Assembly (NCBI GenBank): GCA_903889795.1
Contig: CAISYW010000186.1
Location: 1-13,429 of the forward strand
Reading direction: 5' to 3'
Length of the DNA stretch: 13,429 bases
From: an uncultured Chlamydiae bacterium
Lineage (GTDB): Bacteria; Chlamydiota; Chlamydiia; Chlamydiales; SM23-39
The position numbers and the translations under genes were made by a program. Below, piece by piece: positions 6,901 to 13,159 of the stretch (within the stretch, counting starts at the first letter, position 1; each line of letters begins with the position of its first letter). A model generated the notes under the pieces. That model was not told the DNA's origin. It did not search any database and was given only the letters and a program-made list of their open reading frames with translations.

Positions 6901-8542
6901 GAGCGATGTTGCGTTTATGAATGCTCTGGAAAGTTTGAAATATGTTAGAGAGACTAATTCTTTAATGTTCACCGGACCTGAGGAGGCTTTGACCAAAGTG
7001 CAGGCTCTTGTCAGCCAATTTGATGTTTCCGGCACAAAAGCGGCTCCCAAAGAGGCTGGCGTTGGCGCGAGCGAATTTTTCGTCTATAAGCCTCAATCTC
7101 TTTCCGGCCCGGATCTCGAGACGACCATGCACGACTTTGGCGAAAATTTGAAGGCGAGCGGACTGAATGATCCTGGGCTTTTCAGTACTTTACAGACGAT
7201 GAAATACAACGAAAAAACACAATCTCTCGTATTTACGGGCGATCAAAAATCACTCGATCGCGTGAAACAGCTTTTGAAAGAATTCGATAATGCCACCAAT
7301 CTTCCCGGCGGCGCTACCGGCGACTCCTCTATTCAGGCGATCGACAATACGAGTTTTCTGGTCTATAAGCTGGAGTTCCATAAGGGCGGTGAAATTCAAA
7401 GCGCGCTTCGCCAGATCGCAAAGGATTTAACGCTATCGAATGCAACGGTCAACCAGGACCTGCTCAATTCGATTAATTCGCTTCAATGGATTGAAGTGAC
7501 GAACTCATTACTCTGCTCAGGTGATCAAGAGACGTTGACACGTCTGAGAGAGCTCATTAAAAACCTCGACATTCCTTTGAAACAGGTGTTTATTGAAGTG
7601 CTTGTGATTGAGACCGAAATGACCAACGGACTTTCATTTGGTTTGGAATGGGGCGGCAAGGTCAAATATAAAGACAAGCTTTCCACAAGTTTCAATAATT
7701 TCATACCCACCGATAAAGTCCCTTATGGTAGCGATACTTTTCAGGGCGCCCTTGGATCCATTAATCCGCCAGCTATAACTCCCAAACCCTCAATGATTCC
7801 CTTTGCTCCCGACTTTGAGATGGGAGTGATCGGCGATATCATCAAATATAATGGAAATGCCTTCGTATCTCTTGGATCGCTTCTCAATGCCTTGGAACAA
7901 GACAAAGAAACCACGGTTGTCATGACACCCAAGATCATTGCGCAAGACAGTAAAAAGGCGACGATCTTCTCCGGAAAAAACATTCCATTTGCCGGATCCT
8001 TTGTTTCGAACCAGACTACGAGTACCTTGTCCACGACGAACCTTGAATATCGCGATGTGGGGTTCAGTCTTTCGATTACTCCTGTCTTGGGTAATTCCGA
8101 AATTATTACGATGGAGATCTCTTTGGATAGCTCAACGCAACTTGAGAATACATCCGGTTCGACCATTACTTTTAGTCCAACTCAAAGCGCACAGGGCATC
8201 ACGACGAGTCGAACGACCATGGATACGACCGTTCATGTACCGAATAAAAACTTTTTGATTTTGACCGGCATGGTGAACAATTCCAATGTTCGAACGAAAA
8301 CCGGCATACCCTGTTTAGGCGGCATCCCGATCCTCGGCGCGGCATTTTCTTCCAAGGGTGATACGATTTCTAACACCAATGTCGTGATCTTTTTACGGCC
8401 CACGATTATCAATTCTCTCGAAGAAATGAAAAAATTGACAGCTGATCAGGAAGAGTTTTTCCGCAATCAGGCAGGAACTCCGGCGCTAGAACATAATTAT
8501 GATGAGGGGATGGAGCTCATCAAATCTCCTGACGATGAATAA
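3968..8542 (+). CDS. sctC: SctC (CdsC) type III secretion secretin, giant form with 11 repeated ring domains
   Basis: 1524 aa. A short signal peptide (residues 1-23, cleavage after SIWA) is followed by N0/STN-like sequence (about 45-118, TINYNTVSIVEYIRFASK), an N1 domain (about 142-200, RVFRLKNANVDSVAAIV) and an N2-like domain (about 206-272). Eleven tandem units of 81-93 residues span 286-1203. The secretin domain (about 1204-1480) has VFIEVLVIETEM at its start and GIPCLGGIPILGAAF near its end, then FLRPTII. The C-tail (to 1524) is acidic and could bind a pilotin. SctC oligomerises into the outer-membrane ring of the injectisome, its N domains reaching through the periplasm to SctD. Chlamydial CdsC is about 920 aa from memory, so this one is more than half as long again, all in the repeat part. 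No frameshift is seen. Confidence 0.93.
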   Translation: MIRIWIYSSLATAISAAPFSIWAEEGDKKGEAPSHQLPVSSKDGYTINYNTVSIVEYIRFASKICNTNFIFNEVELPFTVTVVSDAPITPENVMATLIQTLRIHGLSLLEQGNNLVIHKSTSVRQPATLVFGDEKNTTNAPIITRVFRLKNANVDSVAAIVRPMISEEALIEVSHETRQLILTDATSVVDKIAALIENLDSPHSSLEIRNFESKYNKPEYLIELASQIMHPIAQGNPFILVPQTLANAIFIVSTPELNEKAAAVLASLDTPPKKVVLSERKIKSENIFVIKLEHRGGDEIIRSLKDISNNLQESGILENDLIETIDGAKWIRETNSLMFVGSAESNIKVKELVASLDIGDRGESKASFFVYRPQNRSIEEIQKSMQEMVDNLIKTKGADDSLIVTIRSQKANPLTNTLLYSGDPATFAKIKDLLLTVDTPSAKASKSTSRQNFFVYKIQAASADQIETSLKSFAKSLENSGLSESGIVEAINNVKYIKETHSMVFVGSDEALKRLQEIVPQFDAGIGQQAVPPSTQFLAYKPQVQKGEILVKLLKETLDNLKANLSDPALLHSLESMKWVKNTNTLLFTGDPTSLSRVEHLLSTLDVPSAASQKREAMRGNYYMYKLQNPHGEIVEKDLENILSNMKSAGMKDSSLVKVLENLRYIKETDSILLTGDPAAIEEAKEIIAKYDLPRAAAPARNVYMFKPENASVPKVEKALQEIRASLTQGELSDPSLLAIISSMKFVDSTHSFIFTGTPEAITKIQVILKEIDSAAPLALKGNYFMYKLQNPHGEVVEEDLENILRNMKAAGMKDSPLVKVLENMRYIKETDSLLLTGDPAAVEEAKEIIAKYDQPRAVGPARNVFMYRPENVSSAKIEKAFSEIQSSLTRGEMSDPALLSAISSMKYVDSTHSFIFNGTPEAITKIQIFLKEIDASSQAPINVGQSTFFFYKLKNATGTQITASIKTIMNDLKKSGTSDVAFMNALESLKYVRETNSLMFTGPEEALTKVQALVSQFDVSGTKAAPKEAGVGASEFFVYKPQSLSGPDLETTMHDFGENLKASGLNDPGLFSTLQTMKYNEKTQSLVFTGDQKSLDRVKQLLKEFDNATNLPGGATGDSSIQAIDNTSFLVYKLEFHKGGEIQSALRQIAKDLTLSNATVNQDLLNSINSLQWIEVTNSLLCSGDQETLTRLRELIKNLDIPLKQVFIEVLVIETEMTNGLSFGLEWGGKVKYKDKLSTSFNNFIPTDKVPYGSDTFQGALGSINPPAITPKPSMIPFAPDFEMGVIGDIIKYNGNAFVSLGSLLNALEQDKETTVVMTPKIIAQDSKKATIFSGKNIPFAGSFVSNQTTSTLSTTNLEYRDVGFSLSITPVLGNSEIITMEISLDSSTQLENTSGSTITFSPTQSAQGITTSRTTMDTTVHVPNKNFLILTGMVNNSNVRTKTGIPCLGGIPILGAAFSSKGDTISNTNVVIFLRPTIINSLEEMKKLTADQEEFFRNQAGTPALEHNYDEGMELIKSPDDE
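4823..7576 (+). repeat. Eleven tandem ring-type domains within sctC
   Basis: Unit starts in SctC residues are 286, 367, 452, 536, 621, 702, 783, 864, 948, 1036 and 1129; the last unit ends near 1203. Each follows the pattern [F/Y]-x-[V/M]-Y-K-x-[Q/E], then a helix, then L-x-x-[M/L]-[K/R]-[Y/W]-[I/V]-x-x-T-x-[S/T]-[L/F], then [F/L]-x-G-[D/T]-x-[E/A], then a helix ending L-x-x-[F/L/Y]-D. This beta-alpha-beta-beta-alpha order is that of secretin N1/N2-type ring domains (Secretin_N), so each unit could build one extra ring of the periplasmic channel. Linkers of 5-20 residues rich in Ala, Ser, Pro and Gly separate several units. Confidence 0.85.
5828..6799 (+). repeat. Recent 486-bp tandem duplication inside sctC (units 5-6 copied as 7-8)
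   Basis: Bases 5828-6313 and 6314-6799 encode the same pair of domains at an exact 162-residue offset. By hand count, unit 5 and unit 7 share about 64 of 74 residues and unit 6 and unit 8 about 52 of 74, far more than any other pair of units. Both begin NY[Y/F]MYKLQNPHGE and share the stretch YIKETDS, then LLTGDPAA. The repeat therefore grew by a two-domain step. It is a likely site for length change by recombination or assembly collapse. Confidence 0.85.
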
Positions 8543-8552
8543 AAAACTTCTA

Positions 8553-8717
8553 GGGAGCTGTCTAAAAATAACATGAACCATTTCACCGCGCCAAATCAAC
8601 CTAAAATCGACGATCAAAAGTGGGGTAGTATTCACAGGGATACAACCCCTCTTTTGATCGTCGATTTTAGGCGATTTCGCGCAGGTCAAATAGTTCATGT
8701 TATTTTTAGACAGCTCC
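8553..8717. mobile_element. 165-bp near-perfect palindromic MITE flanked by TA
   Basis: The terminal inverted repeats are 25 bp and identical: GGAGCTGTCTAAAAATAACA... at 8554 and its complement ending at 8717. Inward the arms differ by a short mismatched patch, then pair perfectly again over CCTAAAATCGACGATCAAAA, and close near GTAT/ATAC at the centre (about 8636). TA lies directly outside both ends (8551-8552 and 8718-8719), as expected of a TA target duplication (IS630/Tc1-like and some IS5-group elements). It encodes no transposase, so it would be moved in trans. It inserted between sctC and the next gene and now supplies that gene's 5' end. Element class is inference from the ends. Confidence 0.85.
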
Positions 8718-9652
8718 TAACCATTCTTTTTGCATCGCTTATCATTGCCGGTTGTTATCGGGTGACTGACAAAATCGAACCGCGCCTCAGTTATCAGGTT
8801 CAAGATCAACATCTTGCGCATTTGCACACGCCTTTTTCGTCATTGAATGATGAAGAGAAAATCTCCGATTGGGGCAAGGAATTGATTATCGCTGACGCGT
8901 TTCTTAAAGATCTCGATCTCTATCGAGCGGTTTCTACCTATAAGCGCGCTGAAATTCTGATTGGAGCCTCTTCTTTGGCTCGTAAAACGCAAATTCAGTA
9001 TGGCATTCTTTTATGTTATTATCTGGGCAAGCATTACGACGACGCAGTTGAGAGCGTCAACAAGAGCCATTTGGCGAATGTGGATAAGAGTTTTCCCGCT
9101 TATCACGACCTGCTTTTGATTCTCTATGAGTGCTATCACGAAATGAACTGTCCGGAAAAAGAAGAATGTATCTATGAATTGATGAAAAAGGATTTTCCTC
9201 AGACGGCAGAAAAACTTCAAATTTCGCGTGCGTTGCGTGCGGGCGATTTAGATCAAATAAGTGTGATCAACAACGATTTGGAGCATCCTTCTTATCTCGA
9301 TTCTCTGCTGGCTCGCTATAACCTAGAGCGAAAGTCTGTGGCTACGGCGCAAACATTCAATGCGCTTTTGCCCGGAGCTGGTTATCTCTATCTCGGCCAA
9401 AAAAAATCCGCCCTCACTGCCTTTCTTCTCAACGGTTTATTTATTGCCGCCGCTTATGAATTTTTTCATCATAACCATGTAGCGGCCGGAATTATTACAG
9501 CCAGTTTCGAGGCGGGGTGGTATTTCGGCGGCATTTATGGTGCGGGCGAAGAGGCGAAATACTTCAATGAAAAGGTCTATGAGCGCAATGCCTCTCGTAT
9601 CCTGAATGAACATAAGCTTTTCCCTGTGCTCATGATGCTCTATGCGTTTTAA
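8573..9652 (+). CDS. Lipoprotein with TPR-like body and C-terminal membrane region; N-terminus derived from a MITE
   Basis: The frame from ATG 8573 gives 359 aa. A lipobox (TILFASLIIAGC, Cys at residue 61) marks export and lipidation. Residues about 95-240 are helical and TPR-like (paired helices around RAVSTYKRAEILIG, then GKHYDDAVESV). About 255-345 has LPGAGYLYLGQKKSALTAFL and a hydrophobic hairpin, a pattern found in small membrane proteins that often neighbour YidD. The only upstream in-frame ATG is inside the left arm of the MITE; residues 1-48 are MITE sequence. A TTG at 8654, or an ATT at 8702, would give a more normal signal peptide. The true start is uncertain. Its end overlaps the YidD-like start by 11 bp, so the two are translationally coupled. 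The exact function is unknown. Confidence 0.72.
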   Translation: MNHFTAPNQPKIDDQKWGSIHRDTTPLLIVDFRRFRAGQIVHVIFRQLLTILFASLIIAGCYRVTDKIEPRLSYQVQDQHLAHLHTPFSSLNDEEKISDWGKELIIADAFLKDLDLYRAVSTYKRAEILIGASSLARKTQIQYGILLCYYLGKHYDDAVESVNKSHLANVDKSFPAYHDLLLILYECYHEMNCPEKEECIYELMKKDFPQTAEKLQISRALRAGDLDQISVINNDLEHPSYLDSLLARYNLERKSVATAQTFNALLPGAGYLYLGQKKSALTAFLLNGLFIAAAYEFFHHNHVAAGIITASFEAGWYFGGIYGAGEEAKYFNEKVYERNASRILNEHKLFPVLMMLYAF

Positions 9653-10049
9653 AATTCTGATTGTCTTGTTTTTTCCGCTTTTGTTATTTGCCAGGGAGCC
9701 CTTTTGCGAGCCGTGGGGACGCGATTCGAATTTACATTGGTCTGAAGAGCAGCAGGCTGCGAAAAAACAGGGCATTGGCGTTCGGATTGCCAATGCCATC
9801 ATTCGCTTTCATCAGAGAGTCATATCTCCGGTGGATGGGCCGCGCAGCCATTTTCGGCCTACCTCCTCACGCTATATGCAGCTGGCCATGCAGCGCTATG
9901 GTTTTTTCAAGGGGTTTGTCATGGGCTGCGATCGGCTGCTGCGTGAAAATGATGAAGAGTGGGTCTATCACACGATTGAGGTCGATGGACAAACATTTAA
10001 ATACGACCCAGCCTGGTTTGATAAACACACGGGACTGCGCAATTATTAA
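9642..10049 (+). CDS. YidD-like membrane protein insertion factor lacking the family cysteines
   Basis: 135 aa. A hydrophobic N-terminus (MRFKILIVLFFPLLLFA) looks like a signal peptide or anchor. Residues about 55-105 match YidD (DUF37, 'haemolytic' domain): RFHQRVISPVDGP, then SHFRPTSSRYMQLAMQRYG, then KGFVMGCDRLLREN. In usual YidD the core reads C-R-F-x-P-T-C-S; here both Cys are Ser (69 and 75) and the Arg is His. YidD assists YidC-dependent membrane protein insertion, but a signal peptide plus the lost cysteines suggest a specialised paralogue. The ATG overlaps the last codons of the lipoprotein gene, so they are probably partners. The glycosyltransferase-like gene follows after 13 bp. 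Confidence 0.75.
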   Translation: MRFKILIVLFFPLLLFAREPFCEPWGRDSNLHWSEEQQAAKKQGIGVRIANAIIRFHQRVISPVDGPRSHFRPTSSRYMQLAMQRYGFFKGFVMGCDRLLRENDEEWVYHTIEVDGQTFKYDPAWFDKHTGLRNY

Positions 10050-10062
10050 TCTGCGGGGGAAC

Positions 10063-10830
10063 ATGGCGCCTGATTCAGGAATCATTGTTGCATGTGATTT
10101 CAGGCAAGAATGGCTTTTGCCATGGTGGTGGAGACATTATCAGTCTCATAATGATTATCCTGTTGTTTTTGTTGATTTCGGCATGTCAAAAGAGGGTCGA
10201 AGATGGTGTCATGAGAGAGGAATTTTGATTGAAATTCCCTCTCTTCGGATCTCTTTGACGGAAGATCTCTCGAGTGCAAAAAGAAAAGCGGGTGAAGAGC
10301 GCTATGGTCCCGGGATAGGGAATGTGCGTTCGGCCTGGTTAAAAAAGCCATTGGCTTTATTACAATTTCCCTTTGAGTATGGGCTTTGGCTAGACCTCGA
10401 TTGTCAGGTGAGAAAAAATTTGGAGCCAATTTTTCAGGGGCTTTATCTCGGGTTTGAGATTGCCGTCGTAAAAGATCGCGAGCAGAATTTCGATTTTATG
10501 CTTCCCAACGAAATTCACTATAACTCGGGAGTGATCGCCTTTCGCAAAGGATCTTTTCTTCAGAAGTTTGCGGATTCCCTGATTCAGTGGAAAGATCAGT
10601 TGCCGGGTGATCAAGAAATATTATCCCGTGCGATTTTTCTTCATAAACCGGCTCTTTTGGAGCTTCCGGCGGCATATAATTGGTTTTTTCCGTGGGGCGC
10701 CAATGAGGAGGCTTCAATTTTCCATTATTGCGGTGGAAAGGGCAAGCGCGCCATTTTGGACAGCTTCGTGCCCGCCGACATTGATCCTTTATTATGCGTC
10801 ATCCGGGAAATCAGTACTTGCTCTAAATGA
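10063..10830 (+). CDS. Small glycosyltransferase-like protein (nucleotide-sugar transferase fold, DxD motif)
   Basis: 255 aa from ATG 10063. The frame stays open upstream to 9661, but that part overlaps the YidD-like gene in another frame and has no protein-like features; GGGGGA just before 10063 supports this start. Features: an opening beta strand GIIVACDFRQEWLLPWW, a second VVFVDFG strand, LWLDLDCQVRKNLEPIF with D111-x-D113 as the likely metal/nucleotide site, and NSGVIAFRKGS at 154, which is typical of GT8-like and related families. Sugar and acceptor cannot be told from sequence. It may be co-transcribed with the two genes before it. Family-level call only. Confidence 0.65.
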   Translation: MAPDSGIIVACDFRQEWLLPWWWRHYQSHNDYPVVFVDFGMSKEGRRWCHERGILIEIPSLRISLTEDLSSAKRKAGEERYGPGIGNVRSAWLKKPLALLQFPFEYGLWLDLDCQVRKNLEPIFQGLYLGFEIAVVKDREQNFDFMLPNEIHYNSGVIAFRKGSFLQKFADSLIQWKDQLPGDQEILSRAIFLHKPALLELPAAYNWFFPWGANEEASIFHYCGGKGKRAILDSFVPADIDPLLCVIREISTCSK

Positions 10831-10846
10831 CCGGATTTAAATTGAT

Positions 10847-10897
10847 AAAACAAGATTCGCTTCGCTAGCAGGATCGCCTTCGGCGGCAGGATGAAAA
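10847..10897 (+). repeat. Left copy of a 50-bp inverted repeat built from CAGGAT units
   Basis: Compared with the reverse complement of 11144-11193, 43 of the first 46 bases match. The sequence consists of CA(A/G)GAT boxes separated by 12-base spacers (TCGCTTCGCTAG and CGCCTTCGGCGG), giving an 18-base period. Each spacer can form a tiny hairpin (CGCC-TTC-GGCG). It looks like a REP-type intergenic repeat. It starts 16 bases after the stop of the glycosyltransferase-like gene. Confidence 0.75.
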
Positions 10898-11140
10898 AGA
10901 GGATGATGAACGCATCGCTTGCCTTGAGTTCCACTCCTTCAGAGACGATTGCAAAACTCTTTTATATTCTATGGTTCTATGACCAAAATTTACCAACAGA
11001 CCAATAGGTAAATAAGCTTCAGTAAGGTAGTTAATCGTTTGGGCTTGATGCTCTGGTAATAAACATTTGCAACATTTGAGTTCCACTATAACAGTTTCAT
11101 CGACAGAAGCTTGGTTACGCAAGGAGTCTAATATAAAAAC
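10865..11140 (-). pseudogene. Decayed GxxExxY (PD-(D/E)XK-like) gene fragment
   Basis: Reading the minus strand, the stretch VDETVIVELKCCKCLLPEHQ, then INYLTEAYLPIGLLVNFG and IEYKRVL is the C-terminal half of a GxxExxY protein. The E-x-K of VIVELK is the conserved nuclease-like motif. There is no start: a TAG (11141-11143) precedes the frame, and the N-terminal part with the GxxExxY motif and the full catalytic Asp region is missing. After EYKRVL the frame runs into the left CAGGAT repeat, giving an Arg/Ser-rich tail that is not family sequence. The piece is bracketed by the two inverted CAGGAT repeats. The family's role is unsettled; this copy should be inactive. Confidence 0.8.
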
Positions 11141-11143
11141 CTA

Positions 11144-11193
11144 TTTTATCCTGCCGCCGAAGGCGATCCTGCCAGCGAAGCGGATCCTGTTTT
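11144..11193 (-). repeat. Right copy of the CAGGAT inverted repeat
   Basis: Reverse complement of 10847-10897 at 43 of 46 positions. This copy has the more regular form: three CAGGAT boxes with spacers CCGCTTCGCTGG and CGCCTTCGGCGG. It abuts the TAG that closes the decayed GxxExxY frame. From 11194 to 11258 nothing further is seen before the OPT stop codon. Confidence 0.75.
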
Positions 11194-11258
11194 TTAAATT
11201 TTGGAACGAAAATATGTTACTAATCGAGGGTTCGGAATGTCAATCCAAGGATGATCCG

Positions 11259-13139
11259 TTACTCTGTTTTGGGATAGGGCCGATTGGTTTGTTTGTATAA
11301 AATGACAAATGTAACGATGAGGGCTAAAGAGATGAATGAACTTAAGCTCACCCAGTCGGGGAAAAAGGCAGGATGATCTTGAGGAAGGATTCCGAGAATT
11401 GTCAGCAGGGCGACGACTACGCCCATAATCGCATCCCCGCCCACAAGTCCGGAGGAGAGCAAAATTCCCCGTTCCTGTGCGCCTTCCGAAGAGTTTTTGC
11501 GATTCACGATTTCACGAACAATTCCCCCAACCATCATTGTACTTGTTAGGGAGAAGGGAAGATAAAGTCCCAGGGCAAATGGCAGGATGGGGATCCTGAG
11601 CATGGCCATAATCAGCCCGATGATGATTCCTATGATGACAAGAGAGTAAGGAAGCTGGCCGTTGATGACTCCGTTCGCGATGATTGACATTAGCATGGCT
11701 TGCGGCGCAGGCATTCGATCCGATCCGATTTGATAGGCAGAGCTCAAAATATAAATTGTATAGCCGAGCGCTAATGATGGGATAATGACACCTACGATTT
11801 CTGCAAGCTGTTGCGATCGGGGCGTGGCGCCCAGTAAAAATCCTGTTTTGAGATCTTGAGAAGTGGCTCCGGCCAGGCAGATCGCCACACAGGCTACACA
11901 GCCCATTGTAATGGCAGAAATCAAATAGATTCGTTCTGTCCATCCCAGCATCACGAAAACGACGCATGTGATGAGCAATGTGGTGATGGTCATTCCTGAA
12001 ACGGGATTGGATGAGCTTCCGACGAGACCAACAGTGAGCGATGTGACGGCGACAAAGAAAAACCCGAGAACGGTCAGTAAAAGAATGGTAAAAAAGTTCA
12101 TCGGCAGGCCGGGAAAGAGCCAGAGAGTCAAAATCACTGCAATCGATCCCAGGATCAGCCAAGCCATAGAGATGTCTTTGTCTGTTCGCTCCAGATCCTT
12201 GCGAGCATTGAACCCGCCGACCAATTCTTTTAAGCTGACGCGGATGGTTTTATAAAGCAGCGGCGCAATGCGAAAGAGACTCAGTACGCCGCCAATAGCG
12301 ACGGTTCCTGCGCCAATATAGCGGACGTAAGAGCTCCAAATTTCGCTGGAAGAAAGAATGGGGATGGAAGCTGTTGCGGGAAAAATGGCCGTATTGCCCA
12401 GGCCGAACACTTTAATCAGTGGAATAATCATCCACCATGCCATCGCCCCGCCTGCAAACATCAAAGTGCAGATCCTCGGGCCGATGATATAACCGACGCC
12501 GAGAAGGGCGGGAGAAGTATCGATGCTAAATTGCGCATTGTGAAAAAATTTGCAGGTCCATGTGGGAGTTTCTTTACAGAGGAAGAAGATGCTGGAGCCG
12601 ATTTTATAAATTGAGGCGCCAATCATTCCCCATAGAGCCATGATGGCTGACTTGCTGCACTGTTCTCCCGCTTTTAAAATTTCTGCACAGGCCGTGCCTT
12701 CGGGAAAAGGCAGCTTGCGATGTTCATCGACAATGATAAAGCGCCGCATGGGGATCATAAATAATATGCCGAGAATGCCGCCCAATGAAGAGAGTAAAAA
12801 AATTCGTCCCACAGTGGGGGCTTCTCCGAGAAAGAACAGTGCCGGAATCGTAAATACAACTCCGGCTGCCAAACCCTCGCCGACAGTCGCAATCGTCTGG
12901 ACGATATTATGCTCTAAAATCGTGGTGTTGCGGAAAAAGATCTTCATCAATCCCATCGACAGAATAGCTGCGGGAATGGATGCAGATATCGTTTGCCCGA
13001 TCTTCAGTCCCAGATAGGCGTTAGCTACGGCAAAGAAAAAGCCAAAAATCATTCCGAGAATAGTTGCGCGTATGGAAAATTCTTTGATGTTGCTTTTTGC
13101 GGAAATGTGCGGCTCGAAGGGAGGTTCATTATCCGGCAT
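11259..13139 (-). CDS. OPT-family oligopeptide transporter
   Basis: 626 aa, strongly hydrophobic with about 14-16 membrane segments. Family signatures: ANAYLGLKIGQTISASIPAA (residues 39-58), KLPFPEGTACAEILKAGE (142-159), and NPVSGMT (from 378), all typical of the bacterial OPT branch (TIGR00733-type). These are proton-coupled importers of oligopeptides or metal-chelate compounds in the inner membrane. Length is normal, so the gene is intact. For an intracellular bacterium it would serve to take amino acids from the host as peptides; substrate is inference. The start ATG is 20 bases after the stop of the partial gene upstream, so they may be co-transcribed. It is convergent with the genes ending at 10830. 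Confidence 0.93.
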   Translation of the reverse strand: MPDNEPPFEPHISAKSNIKEFSIRATILGMIFGFFFAVANAYLGLKIGQTISASIPAAILSMGLMKIFFRNTTILEHNIVQTIATVGEGLAAGVVFTIPALFFLGEAPTVGRIFLLSSLGGILGILFMIPMRRFIIVDEHRKLPFPEGTACAEILKAGEQCSKSAIMALWGMIGASIYKIGSSIFFLCKETPTWTCKFFHNAQFSIDTSPALLGVGYIIGPRICTLMFAGGAMAWWMIIPLIKVFGLGNTAIFPATASIPILSSSEIWSSYVRYIGAGTVAIGGVLSLFRIAPLLYKTIRVSLKELVGGFNARKDLERTDKDISMAWLILGSIAVILTLWLFPGLPMNFFTILLLTVLGFFFVAVTSLTVGLVGSSSNPVSGMTITTLLITCVVFVMLGWTERIYLISAITMGCVACVAICLAGATSQDLKTGFLLGATPRSQQLAEIVGVIIPSLALGYTIYILSSAYQIGSDRMPAPQAMLMSIIANGVINGQLPYSLVIIGIIIGLIMAMLRIPILPFALGLYLPFSLTSTMMVGGIVREIVNRKNSSEGAQERGILLSSGLVGGDAIMGVVVALLTILGILPQDHPAFFPDWVSLSSFISLALIVTFVILYKQTNRPYPKTE

Positions 13140-13159
13140 GCAGCGAAACCTGTTTTACC

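Noticed and set aside
8486..8698. Minus-strand ORF of 70 codons near the end of sctC
   Set aside because: It is mostly the other strand of the MITE palindrome, so it mirrors the plus-strand frame and is not a gene.
9661..10062. Upstream extension of the glycosyltransferase-like frame to 9661
   Set aside because: The extension overlaps the YidD-like gene in another frame, is Cys/Ser/Arg rich without domain features, and a better start with an RBS lies at 10063.
11512..12162. Minus-strand ORF of 216 codons inside the OPT gene
   Set aside because: Same strand but a different frame from a clear OPT coding sequence; Arg/His/Ser rich, a frame shadow.
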